Below, in pieces: positions 24,982 through 33,979 of a DNA stretch of 64,000 bases (positions are counted from its first letter, which is position 1; each line of letters opens with the position of its first letter). This DNA comes from Erwinia sp039023475. GTDB lineage: Bacteria > Pseudomonadota > Gammaproteobacteria > Enterobacterales > Enterobacteriaceae. The DNA lies in contig NZ_JBCHVB010000002.1 in NCBI RefSeq assembly GCF_039023475.1, forward strand, positions 434,001-498,000, read 5' to 3'. The translations under genes and the position numbers were made by a program. The notes beneath the pieces are model-generated. The model saw nothing but the letters and a program-made list of their open reading frames with translations, had not been told where the DNA came from and made no database searches.

Positions 24982-25633
24982 GGGCGAAGTGGGAAGTCAT
25001 AACAGGGAACGCCTGCTCCCTTTAATCGCTGTCGGCCACGCCGCCCACCCCCACTACCGGCGCTTTTCAGCCAGTAAATGTTAAGAAAGCCTGATTTTCA
25101 TTCAGGCATGCTTGTTAATTTATCCGCATACGCTGGCATTATTCACACCAGATTTGCGCAAACGCCTCTCCATCTTCCGAAGATTCTTACGCCCACTTTT
25201 AGCTATTTATGATGGCTTTTTTTGGGAGGTTTTCCCTGATTCTGGATTTTTCATGACGTCTGCGTGAGCCCGCAGTTATCCGATCGTGCAGGATGCTTTG
25301 CTGAAAGGCGGCGTGGCAGGTCACTCATGCGTTCCGGAACGAAAAAAACAGCCCTTTTTCACTGTGTATTTCAGCGCATCTTACTGACAGACAGGGTGAC
25401 TCTACCCTGCCTGCGTATTGCCCCCGGCCTTTCGACCCGCTTCTCCAGGCTTGAAATAAACGGCCATTCTGATTAGGCTTGCGCAGCAAAGGGCGGTGCT
25501 TTACTAATCCAACCATGCCGGCTGTAACGCGTTGATAACGCCTGACATTGCCGCTTAGTAATGCAAAGGTACACTCAGGCTGTCAGGAGAGCGCCGTTCA
25601 TGCACGCCCCGCCGTTTTTCCCATGAGGAACTT
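24982..25633. other. 650-base intergenic region, no gene seen
   Basis: No open frame with both a ribosome binding site and coding character was seen. It contains a small hairpin (GCCTGA / TCAGGC, 25089-25107) and, near 25600-25633, the crcB leader. I looked for a fluoride riboswitch just before crcB and could not recognise one. Confidence 0.4.
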
Positions 25634-26011
25634 ATGATTAAGTCTGTGATTGCTATTATGATTGGCGGCGCTGTCGGCTGTGTGATCCGCTGGCTGCTGG
25701 GCGTGCGTCTTAACGCCGTATTCCCCAGCCTGCCGCCCGGTACGCTGGTGGTCAATCTGCTCGGCGGTTTTATTATCGGCGGGGCGATGGTCTTTTTTCT
25801 GCGCCATCCTCAGCTTGACCCCGCCTGGAAGCTGCTGATTATGACCGGCCTGTGTGGCGGTATGACGACCTTTTCCACCTTTTCACTGGAGATAATGTCG
25901 CTGCTCCAGTCGGGTGACTACCTCTGGGCCATGGCTTCCGTACTGATCCACGTTATCGGATCTGTGCTGATGGCTTTCGCCGGCTTCTGGCTGATGTCGT
26001 TGATTTTGTAA
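25634..26011 (+). CDS. crcB: fluoride exporter CrcB
   Basis: The 125-residue Fluc-type fluoride channel works as a dual-topology dimer of four-helix subunits. Diagnostic segments are GGAVGCVIRWLLG, PPGTLVVNLLGGFIIGG with the conserved Asn, and GLCGGMTTFSTFSLE with the Phe box and the central sodium-site region. Length is normal. It expels fluoride from the cytoplasm. No fluoride riboswitch was recognised upstream. Confidence 0.95.
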   Translation: MIKSVIAIMIGGAVGCVIRWLLGVRLNAVFPSLPPGTLVVNLLGGFIIGGAMVFFLRHPQLDPAWKLLIMTGLCGGMTTFSTFSLEIMSLLQSGDYLWAMASVLIHVIGSVLMAFAGFWLMSLIL

Positions 26012-26051
26012 CGACGTCAGGGTCAGCCGGGGCGTAATGGCCGGGCAGGGA

Positions 26052-26822
26052 TCACTCCATCTCATTCTCTTCCATCAGCTCAATCGCGCTGGCGCTGGCC
26101 GCATCAAACAGCGAGAGCGTCTCAATCTGATCGAGCATGATGACTTTACGAAACGCCATCGCCGATTTCGGTTCGGAATCGAGCGTGATGCCGTGATCGT
26201 AATACCACTTGCTGTAGTTATGCTCAATGTTCAGTTTAAACGTTTTCCCATCCCGGTAGCCGCTCAGCATAGGGATCAGCACCAGGTTAGAGGTGGACGT
26301 TGTTTCATAGGCTGCTGTGTGCACCATGCCGATATAGATGCGGCGTGATTTGAGCGTGATCCAGGCGAGGTCGCCTTCCTCCATGCACTGGTATAACAAG
26401 CCTTCGACGCCGTTAGCGCGTGAGAGTTTCTGGTAAAGTTTTTTTCGCCCGCTGCTGTCCAGCCGGGCGCTGCCAGACCAGCTGGAGCGATAGATGCAGA
26501 AGGCGACGGCAAAAGCGAGCATCACCACTACCGGGGCCTGAATGCCGAGAAAGCTCCAGGTCATAAAATCGACCTGCCAGTTGTAATGCCCCGCGTGGGC
26601 AAACTCCGGCAGCGCGTTCATGATGGCCGAGCAGGTGAGCAAGATTAACCAGAGGATACCGGTCGCGATCACCCCCTGTAAGACGAAAATGCAGCCGTAA
26701 AGCGCAACAAGGAAATAGACATCCCAGCCGAAGGAGCGTTTGATTTTAAAGCGGGTGGAGAGGTCGCGGCTGGTGTACCAGTAGCCGCATACCATCAGCA
26801 CCATAAAAATAGCCGTACCCAT
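26052..26822 (-). CDS. unknown membrane protein with cytoplasmic C-terminal domain
   Basis: The 256-residue protein has an N-terminal membrane segment, a short basic loop, then three or more hydrophobic segments (about residues 33-70 and 95-115). A soluble domain of about 130 residues follows, containing LAWITLKSRRIYIGMV and WYYDHGITLD, ending in an acidic tail (SAIELMEENEME). The soluble part has the look of a small beta-barrel domain. I do not recognise the family. It starts one base after the stop of the 65-residue gene, so they form a tight two-gene operon. Convergent with crcB. Confidence 0.7.
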   Translation of the reverse strand: MGTAIFMVLMVCGYWYTSRDLSTRFKIKRSFGWDVYFLVALYGCIFVLQGVIATGILWLILLTCSAIMNALPEFAHAGHYNWQVDFMTWSFLGIQAPVVVMLAFAVAFCIYRSSWSGSARLDSSGRKKLYQKLSRANGVEGLLYQCMEEGDLAWITLKSRRIYIGMVHTAAYETTSTSNLVLIPMLSGYRDGKTFKLNIEHNYSKWYYDHGITLDSEPKSAMAFRKVIMLDQIETLSLFDAASASAIELMEENEME

Positions 26823-26823
26823 C

Positions 26824-27021
26824 TTAAGCCCTCTTTAATGCGTTAACGTGACGGGCAAAGTCACTATGAACTTCGGCGCTGCTGATGTTGACCGATGCGC
26901 TACCATCCTCATCGATCAGGATGCGCTCACCCTCTTCGATAGACTCTTCGATATCACGCGATGACATAACTTGTAGCAGGGAATCGGGGCTGGAAAAAAG
27001 CGACATAAGAAAGCGAAACAT
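26824..27021 (-). CDS. 65-residue partner protein of unknown function
   Basis: The small acidic protein (MFRFLMSLFSSPDSLLQVMS, then IEESIEEGERILIDEDGSAS) has no clear membrane span. GGAG lies shortly before the ATG. Its stop is separated by one base from the ATG of the 256-residue membrane protein, implying coupled translation and a shared job. The family is not recognised. Confidence 0.6.
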   Translation of the reverse strand: MFRFLMSLFSSPDSLLQVMSSRDIEESIEEGERILIDEDGSASVNISSAEVHSDFARHVNALKRA

Positions 27022-27123
27022 AATGGACTCCGGTGATGAACAGATTTAAGCCTGGCATTATGTAGGCGCTCCCGCTATCAGATGTATGAGAAAGCGCGAA
27101 GCGCCATTTCTGGCGCCCTGCAT

Positions 27124-28578
27124 TTAACTACTTGTCTGGGAAGCGGGGGCATCCTGAAGATGCTGTTTAAAATGCTTTTCAATCTGCTCCAGTGATTTCC
27201 CCTGGGTTTCAGGCGCAAACAGGATGGCAAAGATCCCGCCCGCCACGCCCACGGCGGCAAACGCGAAAAATGTCATCGTCAGCCCGAACGTCTCCAGCAG
27301 AACAGGAAACATAAAAGCGATCGAGAAATTAGTCATCTGCATGGCGAAGATAGAAATGCCGTTCGCCATGCCGCGAATGCGCATCGGGAACATTTCAGAA
27401 AGCAGTAGCCAGGTAACAGGCGAAAGCGCGCCCTGCTGGAAACAGAGAAATACCAGCATACCGGCCAGTACCAGATAGCTGCGCAGCACATCGGGATGGC
27501 CGTTAACGGTTTCCGGCATCAGCCAGGTTATCAGCCCGATAGCCAGCAGCGTACAGGTACAGCCGATCTGGCCGGTGAGCAGCAGCGGGCGCCGGCCGAA
27601 GCGGCTGAGCATCATAATGCCCACAAAGGTCATAATCACCGAAATCACGCCGTTGGCGATGGTCGCCAGCAGCGAAGCATTGGTGCTTAGCCCTGTAGCC
27701 TGGAGCATGGTTGGCGCATAGAACATGATGGTATTCACGCCGGAGAGCTGTTGCAGCATGGCGATGCCGATGCCCAGCGCCACCAGCCGCTTCATCCAGA
27801 CCGAAATACTTTTCTGACGCCGGGCGCTTTTCTCGCTTCTGGAGGTCATGGACTGGCGAATTTCACTAAGCTCTTTCTCAACTATCCGCGACTTACGGGT
27901 CCGTTCGAGCACGTCTCGCGCCTCCCGGTAGCGCCCATGCATGGCATACCAGCGGGGCGTATCGGGCAGAAACAGCATGCCGACCCACAGCACCACGGCG
28001 GGCACGCAGGCGACCCCCAGCATCCATCGCCAGGTGGTTTCTCCTCCCCACAGCTCATTGATCGCGGCGTTACTGGTATAGGCGATTAGCTGCCCGGAAA
28101 CGATCATCAGTTCCTGAAGCGTGACAAACTGCCAGCGCCGGTTGGCGGGAACGATTTCCGCAATATAGATTGGTACGATCGCTGCCGCGCCACCGACGGC
28201 CAGACCCAGAATAAAGCGGAACATGATCATCAGCACGACGTTCGGTGCCATCGCACAGCCCAGCGATCCCACCATAAAGATCAGCGCCATCGCCAGAATG
28301 ATCTTTTTCCGCCCGGCGCGATCCGCAATCCGGCCAGCGAAGATAGCGCCAATGGCCGATCCCAGTATCAGAAAGCTGGTTACCATTCCCGTGGTCAGCG
28401 GCGTCAGATGCAGGTCCTGCTTCATAAACAGTAGCGCGCCGGCAATCACGCCGGTGTCGTAGCCAAACAGCAGTCCACCCAGCGTGGCGATGACGGCAAT
28501 GACTTTTACCAGCGGTTCGGTCGACTGCGGCGTTTTGGCCGCGCCGTCGGCTGAAGCGCCGTTTGGTAGGTTGCTCAC
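27124..28578 (-). CDS. sugar porter family MFS transporter
   Basis: The 484-residue, 12-helix proton:sugar/polyol symporter of the SP family (GalP/XylE/IolT-like) carries GGLLFGYDTGVIAGALLF, GRIADRAGRKK, AIVPIYIAEIVPANRRWQF, ELMIVSGQLIAYTSNA, MLQQLSGVNTIMFYAP, FGRRPLL and the C-terminal PETQGKSLEQIE. GTG at 28578 with GGGAG upstream is the likely start; the longer frame lacks a binding site. The substrate could be a hexose, pentose or inositol and cannot be fixed from sequence alone. Confidence 0.88.
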   Translation of the reverse strand: MSNLPNGASADGAAKTPQSTEPLVKVIAVIATLGGLLFGYDTGVIAGALLFMKQDLHLTPLTTGMVTSFLILGSAIGAIFAGRIADRAGRKKIILAMALIFMVGSLGCAMAPNVVLMIMFRFILGLAVGGAAAIVPIYIAEIVPANRRWQFVTLQELMIVSGQLIAYTSNAAINELWGGETTWRWMLGVACVPAVVLWVGMLFLPDTPRWYAMHGRYREARDVLERTRKSRIVEKELSEIRQSMTSRSEKSARRQKSISVWMKRLVALGIGIAMLQQLSGVNTIMFYAPTMLQATGLSTNASLLATIANGVISVIMTFVGIMMLSRFGRRPLLLTGQIGCTCTLLAIGLITWLMPETVNGHPDVLRSYLVLAGMLVFLCFQQGALSPVTWLLLSEMFPMRIRGMANGISIFAMQMTNFSIAFMFPVLLETFGLTMTFFAFAAVGVAGGIFAILFAPETQGKSLEQIEKHFKQHLQDAPASQTSS

Positions 28579-28800
28579 AAGTACTCCCTGAGAAATCGCG
28601 AAAATGAGGATTTGCACGTGATCTGTGTCACATGAATTGTAAATCTACTTCAGGATGGGGATTTTGCCAGGCGCAGGGCGAAAAAGGGGTGCAACTGGTC
28701 AGAATAAGTACATTGAAAGGCAACGTTAAGGAGAATGGATGAAAAATGGTTAAAGCGGGGCAGTAAGACACTGCCGGAGCGATTTCCGGCAGTGCATCAG

Positions 28801-29181
28801 CTATCGTTGTGCATTCTGGGTCAGCCTGACGGCAGAAGAGAGCAGGGAAGGCGTGGGGTTGACGTAAACCCGATGGTGATTTTCATTTAACAGCGAGCGC
28901 TGGGCGGGACTGTTTTTCTGCTCTGCCGCGCCCTGTGCATCCGTTCTGACTTCGTTATATTCATGCAGCCAGCGGAGATATTCATCCATCACCTGGAGCA
29001 TATCTTCACCGGGCTGGGTGGTCCGAATGTAGAGCTGCGCGCAGGAGCGCGTTTTATCCTGAATATAGATTTCGTATTTTTTGTCCCAGGCGGCGTTATC
29101 CTGACGTTCCCGAAGGATCACGTCATTAAAGTGCAGATGCTGCCAACGCATTAAGCGTTCATAAAAATGTGTTTTATCCAT
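28801..29181 (-). CDS. hypothetical protein
   Basis: The 126-residue soluble protein has an aromatic, charged N-terminal half (FYERLMRWQHLHFNDVILRE, WDKKYEIYIQD) and a low-complexity C-terminal half. AGAGG lies about 9 bases before the ATG. There is no signal peptide. Family not recognised. Single gene. Confidence 0.6.
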   Translation of the reverse strand: MDKTHFYERLMRWQHLHFNDVILRERQDNAAWDKKYEIYIQDKTRSCAQLYIRTTQPGEDMLQVMDEYLRWLHEYNEVRTDAQGAAEQKNSPAQRSLLNENHHRVYVNPTPSLLSSAVRLTQNAQR

Positions 29182-29536
29182 GACGGATTAACCTCTCCGT
29201 TTTTCGTGTTATCGCTGTGTTGCTCTACTCAGGAACCCGACCGTTAAGCGCGTTGCAGGCGCGGTTTGCGGTGCGTTAAGCAGAGGGACGCTGCTGCCCT
29301 TTTTTATCGAATAGCGGCCAGTTTAATTTAGACGAAATCGGCTCATATGCCAGCGGAACGCAAATTTTCAGAAAAGTTCCAGACGCTTCGCGCTAAATTT
29401 CAACGCTAACTGAATGATAGTGCTTGGATTAGCGATAAAGTTTACAAAAAGCAGCGGATCTGTTTTTTTCACTCAGCGTTGCCCGGCGCGGGCGGCAATG
29501 GTAATTTCATGGAAAAAAATCACCAGGGTTATGGGT
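29182..29536. other. promoter region of iraP-like gene
   Basis: About 350 bases between divergent genes. No gene is seen here; the upstream extension of the iraP-like frame (from 29414) lacks a binding site and similarity. Confidence 0.4.
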
Positions 29537-29839
29537 ATGAAGCAGTTAGTAATCGATATTTTAATGAAAATGGCCAAAATTGAAGTGGACACCAAAGAGC
29601 TGGTGGCTCAGGTTGAGGCCCAGTCCCTGCTGCTTGCTGCGCTTTTGCTGACCGTCGGTAAGAAGGGCTCTGACAGTATGAGCGTTTCTGAAAATATTCA
29701 GAATGCGATTATGACCGCCTCCAGCGGCGAACAAAAGTTTCTGCAATCCGATATCGATTTGCTGTTAACCCACGTGAATCGCCTGCTGGCGGTGGCAACC
29801 TACGTGGATGAAGTCGCTAAAAGTGAAGAGAGTAACTGA
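29537..29839 (+). CDS. IraP-like anti-adaptor, second copy
   Basis: The 100-residue protein is a paralogue of the iraP gene at 49720. Both begin MK-L--(D/E)-L--K-A and share KELVAQVEA identically, followed by a hydrophobic helix. IraP binds RssB and blocks RpoS degradation by ClpXP. This copy has a longer, more divergent C-terminal half (VNRLLAVATYVDEVAKSEES). The start at 29537 was chosen to align with IraP, with AGGG 9 bases upstream; an ATG at 29531 is also possible. Whether it still binds RssB or has another target is unknown. Confidence 0.75.
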   Translation: MKQLVIDILMKMAKIEVDTKELVAQVEAQSLLLAALLLTVGKKGSDSMSVSENIQNAIMTASSGEQKFLQSDIDLLLTHVNRLLAVATYVDEVAKSEESN

Positions 29840-29880
29840 AGCTGACGCGCAAATGTGATGATTCAGCATTCTGACTCAGT

Positions 29881-29906
29881 AAAAGGGCCAGTCCGGTGGC
29901 CCTTTT
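29881..29906. terminator. rho-independent terminator after iraP-like gene
   Basis: Perfect 10-bp stem AAAAGGGCCA / TGGCCCTTTT with 6-base loop; the T-run is part of the stem. Located 42 bases after the stop; symmetric, so could act both ways. Confidence 0.8.
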
Positions 29907-30316
29907 ACGGGTTTATGATTAAGAGCGGCTCCGGTATTTTGCCACGCCGGTAACGCAACGCCTTCTTTTTAAATTCCTGTTTATCCTGTCCTGTGCCGAA
30001 GCATACCACTCTCATCGCGGCTGCTTTTTTGGTGGATGAAATAACGCCTTATCTCTTCTGTTTGCCTTATGGCAGACGTTTTGCGTCATTAATAGCGATA
30101 AATTAAAAATGAGTTTGCCGCACAATCGGCTAACACTGCGGTTAATATGTAATCAACCAATTGATTAATATAAGAAATATAATCATAAAAATGGACATAA
30201 TTAATGATTGAGAAGCAGGCGGAAAAGCCCTATATTGGCCGCGTTTTTCAGACACTGGTTATTTTTTAATTCAATTAGTCAACCTGGGCTTAAAAGTCCC
30301 CGGTTGTAGGAGTGAT
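29907..30316. other. AT-rich promoter region of dat-ddc
   Basis: No gene seen. AT-rich from about 30100 to 30270, with an inverted repeat AATCAA-CCAA-TTGATT at 30151-30166 that could bind a regulator of dat-ddc. Confidence 0.4.
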
Positions 30317-31711
30317 ATGATGACGGCTAAAGTCCGTATTGATAATTTTGATGCGAAATCTGTAAATGGCAACAATGAAGCCTATCTGGCGAGACAGGCG
30401 GAATTTGAATCAAACGTCCGGAGTTATCCCCGTAAACTGCCACTAGCCATCGCGAAGGCGGAAGGTATCTGGATCACCGACGTCGAAGGGAATCAGTATC
30501 TGGACTGCCTGGCTGGTGCCGGGACCCTGGCGCTGGGCCATAACCATCCGGCTATCCTGCAAAGCATCCAAAATGTCATTACCAGCGGCTTGCCGTTACA
30601 CACGCTCGATCTCACCACGCCGTTAAAAGATCGTTTCTCTGATTACCTGCTCTCCATTCTTCCGGGACAGGGCAAAGAGTACTGCCTGCAGTTCTGCGGC
30701 CCGTCCGGTGCCGATGCGGTTGAGGCGGCGCTGAAGCTGGCGAAAAAACATACCGGTCGTTCCGGGGTGATCAGCTTTTCCGGCGGCTATCACGGCATGA
30801 CGCATGGCGCGCTGGCGGTAACAGGCAACCTGTCGCCGAAAGAGGCGATCAACGGGATGATGCCGGAAGTGCAGTTTATGCCTTATCCGCACGAGTACCG
30901 CTGCCCGCTGGGCATCGGCGGTGAGGCTGGCGTTAAGGCGTTAACTTACTATTTTGAAAACCTGATCAATGACGTTGAAAGCGGCGTGCGCAAGCCTGCC
31001 GCGGTGATCCTGGAGGCCGTGCAGGGCGAGGGTGGCGTTAACCCTGCGCCTGCCGAGTGGCTGCAGCGCATCCGTAAGGTGACGCAGGAGCATGGCATCC
31101 TGCTGATTATTGATGAAGTTCAGGCCGGCTTTGCCCGTACAGGCAAACTTTTCGCCTTTGAACACGCCGGGATCGAGCCGGACATTATCGTCATGTCCAA
31201 AGCGGTAGGTGGCGGTTTACCGCTGGCCGTGCTGGGGATCAAAAAAGAATTTGATGCCTGGGAGCCGGGCCACCATACCGGCACCTTCCGCGGCAATCAG
31301 CTGGCGATGGCGACCGGGCTGACCACTCTGCAATATCTCCAGGAGAACCAGGTTGCCGCGAAAGTCGCCGACCAGGGTGAATGGCTGAAAAGCCAGCTCG
31401 CAGCGCTGCAAAAACGCTATCCCGTCATCGGCCATGTCCGTGGACGTGGGCTGATGATTGGCATTGAAATTGTGAAGCCTGACGAAGCCCAGGATCATAT
31501 GGGTTGCTACCCTGCCGACGGTCAGCTCTCTGCGCAACTGCAAAAAGAGTGCTTCAAAGCCGGACTGATTCTGGAGCGCGGCGGTCGTGACGGCTGCGTG
31601 CTGCGCCTGCTGCCTTCGCTGCTGATCACCAATGATGAACTGGCGATCTTCCTTGATAAATTTGAACACGCCCTGCTAGCCGCCGGCGTGAAACCCGTTT
31701 CAGCGGAGTGA
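30317..31711 (+). CDS. dat: diaminobutyrate--2-oxoglutarate aminotransferase
   Basis: The 464-residue class III PLP aminotransferase makes L-2,4-diaminobutyrate from aspartate semialdehyde and glutamate. The PLP region has LDCLAGAGTLALGHNHP, CGPSGADAVEAALKLAK, SFSGGYHGMTHGAL, ILEAVQGEGG, LIIDEVQAGFARTG and the Schiff-base Lys in IVMSKAVGGGLPLA. GGAG precedes the ATG-ATG start. The stop overlaps the longest ddc frame by 4 bases. The pairing with ddc defines the 1,3-diaminopropane pathway and fixes the specificity. Confidence 0.94.
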   Translation: MMTAKVRIDNFDAKSVNGNNEAYLARQAEFESNVRSYPRKLPLAIAKAEGIWITDVEGNQYLDCLAGAGTLALGHNHPAILQSIQNVITSGLPLHTLDLTTPLKDRFSDYLLSILPGQGKEYCLQFCGPSGADAVEAALKLAKKHTGRSGVISFSGGYHGMTHGALAVTGNLSPKEAINGMMPEVQFMPYPHEYRCPLGIGGEAGVKALTYYFENLINDVESGVRKPAAVILEAVQGEGGVNPAPAEWLQRIRKVTQEHGILLIIDEVQAGFARTGKLFAFEHAGIEPDIIVMSKAVGGGLPLAVLGIKKEFDAWEPGHHTGTFRGNQLAMATGLTTLQYLQENQVAAKVADQGEWLKSQLAALQKRYPVIGHVRGRGLMIGIEIVKPDEAQDHMGCYPADGQLSAQLQKECFKAGLILERGGRDGCVLRLLPSLLITNDELAIFLDKFEHALLAAGVKPVSAE

Positions 31712-31716
31712 AAGTG

Positions 31717-33189
31717 ATGTCTGATGCTAATCCGATTCTGGCTTCCTCAGAGCAGAGTATTAGAGCCTATCAGCAGGCGATAGCGCAAAGCAGCCAGGCC
31801 GTTGTGCAGTGGTTACAGCAGCCGGAGATGTATCAGGGTAAAACCGTCGCGGAACTGCGTGAGCGTATTACCCTGGACTTCAATCCTGCGGGACTGGGCA
31901 ACCAGGCGGCCATCGAGCGGGCGATTGACTATTTTCTGAAAGACAGCCTGTCGGTGCATCACCCGCAGTGCGTGGCGCATCTTCACTGCCCGAGCCTGGT
32001 GATCAGCCAGGCGGCGGAGGTGCTGATTAACGCCACCAACCAGAGTATGGACTCCTGGGATCAAAGCCCTTCTGCGACGCTGATTGAGATCAAGCTGATC
32101 GAATGGCTGCGTAGCCAGGTGGGCTATCCGGCGGGCGATGCTGGCGTGTTTACCAGCGGCGGCACCCAGAGCAACCTGATGGGGCTGATGCTGGCGCGTG
32201 ATGCGTTCTTCGCCCGCCGGGGCCACTCTATCCAGCAGGATGGACTGACCGGCGATTTGCGGAAAATAAAGGTGCTCTGCTCACGGCATGCGCATTTTTC
32301 CGTACAGAAGAATATGGCGCTGCTGGGACTTGGCTATCAGTCCGTGACGCTGGTCAAAACCGATCGGTTTGCGCGTATGGACATGAACGACCTGGCGGAG
32401 AAAGTGGCGCAGGCGGAAGCGAACGGCGAGCAGATTCTGGCGATCGTGGCGACGGCGGGTACGACCGATGCCGGCGCTATCGATCCGCTTCGTGCCGTCG
32501 CCTCCCTGGCGGCGAAGCATCAGATCTGGATGCACGTTGATGCGGCCTGGGGCGGTGCGCTGCTGCTGTCAGAGAAATACCGGGACTATCTGGATGGCCT
32601 GGAGCTGGCCGATTCCGTCACCCTGGATTTTCATAAGCAGTTCTTCCAGACCATCAGCTGCGGCGCCTTCCTGCTCAGGGACGCCCGCCATTACGAACTG
32701 ATGCGCTATCAGGCTGCCTACCTTAACTCCGAATTTGACGAAGCTCAGGGTGTGCCTAACCTGGTGGCGAAATCATTGCAGACCACCCGCCGTTTTGATG
32801 CGCTGAAACTCTGGATGGGGCTGGAGGCGCTGGGGCAGAAGCAGTACGCTGAGATTATCGATCATGGCGTCACGCTGGCGCAGGAAGTGGCGCACTATGT
32901 CACTGAGCAGGCCGCTTTTGAGCTGGTTATGGAGCCTCAGCTGGCAAGCGTGCTGTTCCGTTATCGTCCCGCTCAGATGGCGACGGCAGACGACGCCTCA
33001 GTGGCGCTGCTTAATCAGCAGATTGGCGATGCGCTGCTGGATTCTGGCCGCGCTAACGTGGGCGTCACGGAGTTTGCAGGCGTCACCTGTCTGAAACTGA
33101 CCCTGTTAAACCCGACCGTCAGCCTGGAAGATATCAAAATCCTGCTGGCGCTGGTTGAGCGTACCGCACAGGAACTGCTGAACGCGTAA
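31717..33189 (+). CDS. ddc: L-2,4-diaminobutyrate decarboxylase
   Basis: The PLP-dependent group II decarboxylase (490 residues from ATG 31717; GTG 31708 is an alternative start) yields 1,3-diaminopropane. Segments seen are HPQCVAHLHCP, FTSGGTQSNLMGLMLAR, ATAGTTDAGAIDPL, MHVDAAWGGALLLS and the PLP Lys in SVTLDFHKQFFQTISCGAFL. It is the second gene of the dat-ddc operon and is followed by a terminator. Diaminopropane can serve as a polyamine or siderophore precursor; no siderophore genes are in the window. Confidence 0.94.
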   Translation: MSDANPILASSEQSIRAYQQAIAQSSQAVVQWLQQPEMYQGKTVAELRERITLDFNPAGLGNQAAIERAIDYFLKDSLSVHHPQCVAHLHCPSLVISQAAEVLINATNQSMDSWDQSPSATLIEIKLIEWLRSQVGYPAGDAGVFTSGGTQSNLMGLMLARDAFFARRGHSIQQDGLTGDLRKIKVLCSRHAHFSVQKNMALLGLGYQSVTLVKTDRFARMDMNDLAEKVAQAEANGEQILAIVATAGTTDAGAIDPLRAVASLAAKHQIWMHVDAAWGGALLLSEKYRDYLDGLELADSVTLDFHKQFFQTISCGAFLLRDARHYELMRYQAAYLNSEFDEAQGVPNLVAKSLQTTRRFDALKLWMGLEALGQKQYAEIIDHGVTLAQEVAHYVTEQAAFELVMEPQLASVLFRYRPAQMATADDASVALLNQQIGDALLDSGRANVGVTEFAGVTCLKLTLLNPTVSLEDIKILLALVERTAQELLNA

Positions 33190-33214
33190 CGCCCAGCCTG
33201 TCCGGACAACAGAT

Positions 33215-33248
33215 AAAGCCGATAACATCTCGTTATCGGCTTTTTTTT
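33215..33248 (+). terminator. rho-independent terminator of dat-ddc
   Basis: Stem AAAGCCGATAAC / GTTATCGGCTTT with a 5-base loop followed by a run of T, 26 bases after the ddc stop. Confidence 0.92.
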
Positions 33249-33349
33249 GGCCGCAACAGAGCATGCGGATAAGCGCTTCGTTAATCAGGCTGACAGGGGA
33301 ACAGGCGGAAAACGACGATGACGCGGCAGGGCGATGTGCAGGAAATCAA

Positions 33350-33562
33350 TCAATTAATGGCCTTAATTGCCTCAGTGGTAGTGGTGTCGGGATGACGGAA
33401 AACCTCACCACAGAGCAGCACGGCATCAGGGCGGCGCTCACGGACACGCTCAGCCATACGTTCGCAGACATAGCGCGACGGAAACAGATGTTCGGATACC
33501 GGCAGAGCCTCACAGGCATCATGACCGCAGGCGCTCACGAGCAATACAAATCCGATTATCAT
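33350..33562 (-). CDS. small lipoprotein
   Basis: The 70-residue protein begins MIIGFVLLVSACGHDACEAL: a very short signal with lipobox VSAC, then three further Cys in the mature part (including YVCERM and LLCGEV). GGAG lies 7 bases before the ATG. Family not recognised. The opposite strand has a longer open frame, but it lacks a convincing binding site and coding features. Confidence 0.5.
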   Translation of the reverse strand: MIIGFVLLVSACGHDACEALPVSEHLFPSRYVCERMAERVRERRPDAVLLCGEVFRHPDTTTTEAIKAIN

Positions 33563-33692
33563 AGCTCACTCCATGAGATAAAAAGGGGCCAGTTGATAAG
33601 TATAGGCGAGACGCTGGATGAAGGATCGGGAAACGTCCTGAAACATGATCATACAGGCTGACGGTAGGGAGGCTGACGGGGAAGGCAGAGAA

Positions 33693-33718
33693 GAAGCCTT
33701 TTCTTCTGAAAAGGCTTC
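33693..33718. terminator. hairpin downstream of yjbE-like gene
   Basis: Perfect 11-bp stem (GAAGCCTTTTC / GAAAAGGCTTC) with 4-base loop, 22 bases after the yjbE-like stop on the minus strand; followed there by a short T/C-rich tract. Confidence 0.6.
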
Positions 33719-33739
33719 ACTGACGTAACGGAAAGCGTA

Positions 33740-33979
33740 TCAGCGGGTCACCGTGCCCGTAGTGGTTGTGGTGCTGCCGGTGCCGGAACCGTCGCCGCCC
33801 ATAGTGGCCAGCGCAACGCCAAGCAGCGCCGCCACGGCACCCACACCCACCGCATCAGAGTTGCCGCTGGAGATGGCCGTCGCCTCACTGCCTGCGGCAG
33901 CGCCGGTGGTGCTGGCTGCCTGAACAGCGCTGCTGGCGGCGAGGGTCAGTAACAGAGTTAAAGCGATCGTTTTTTTCAT
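33740..33979 (-). CDS. YjbE-like secreted Gly/Ser/Thr-rich protein
   Basis: The 79-residue protein has a signal peptide (MKKTIALTLLLTLAASSAVQA) and a mature part of Ala/Gly/Ser repeats ending in a Thr-rich tail (GSGTGSTTTTTGTVTR). Length, AAGSEATAISSGNS, GVALATMGGDGSGTG and the poly-Thr tail match E. coli YjbE, the first protein of the yjbEFGH exopolysaccharide operon. No yjbF, yjbG or yjbH is adjacent, so this is a solitary copy, perhaps a surface or matrix protein. Confidence 0.72.
   Translation of the reverse strand: MKKTIALTLLLTLAASSAVQAASTTGAAAGSEATAISSGNSDAVGVGAVAALLGVALATMGGDGSGTGSTTTTTGTVTR

Noticed and set aside
25264..25476. 70-codon plus-strand frame in the crcB upstream gap
   Set aside because: No binding site, unusual composition, no family resemblance.
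25540..25633. Fluoride riboswitch before crcB
   Set aside because: The conserved riboswitch core and pseudoknot strands could not be recognised.
33263..33661. 132-codon plus-strand frame
   Set aside because: No ribosome binding site; the opposite-strand lipoprotein is better supported.
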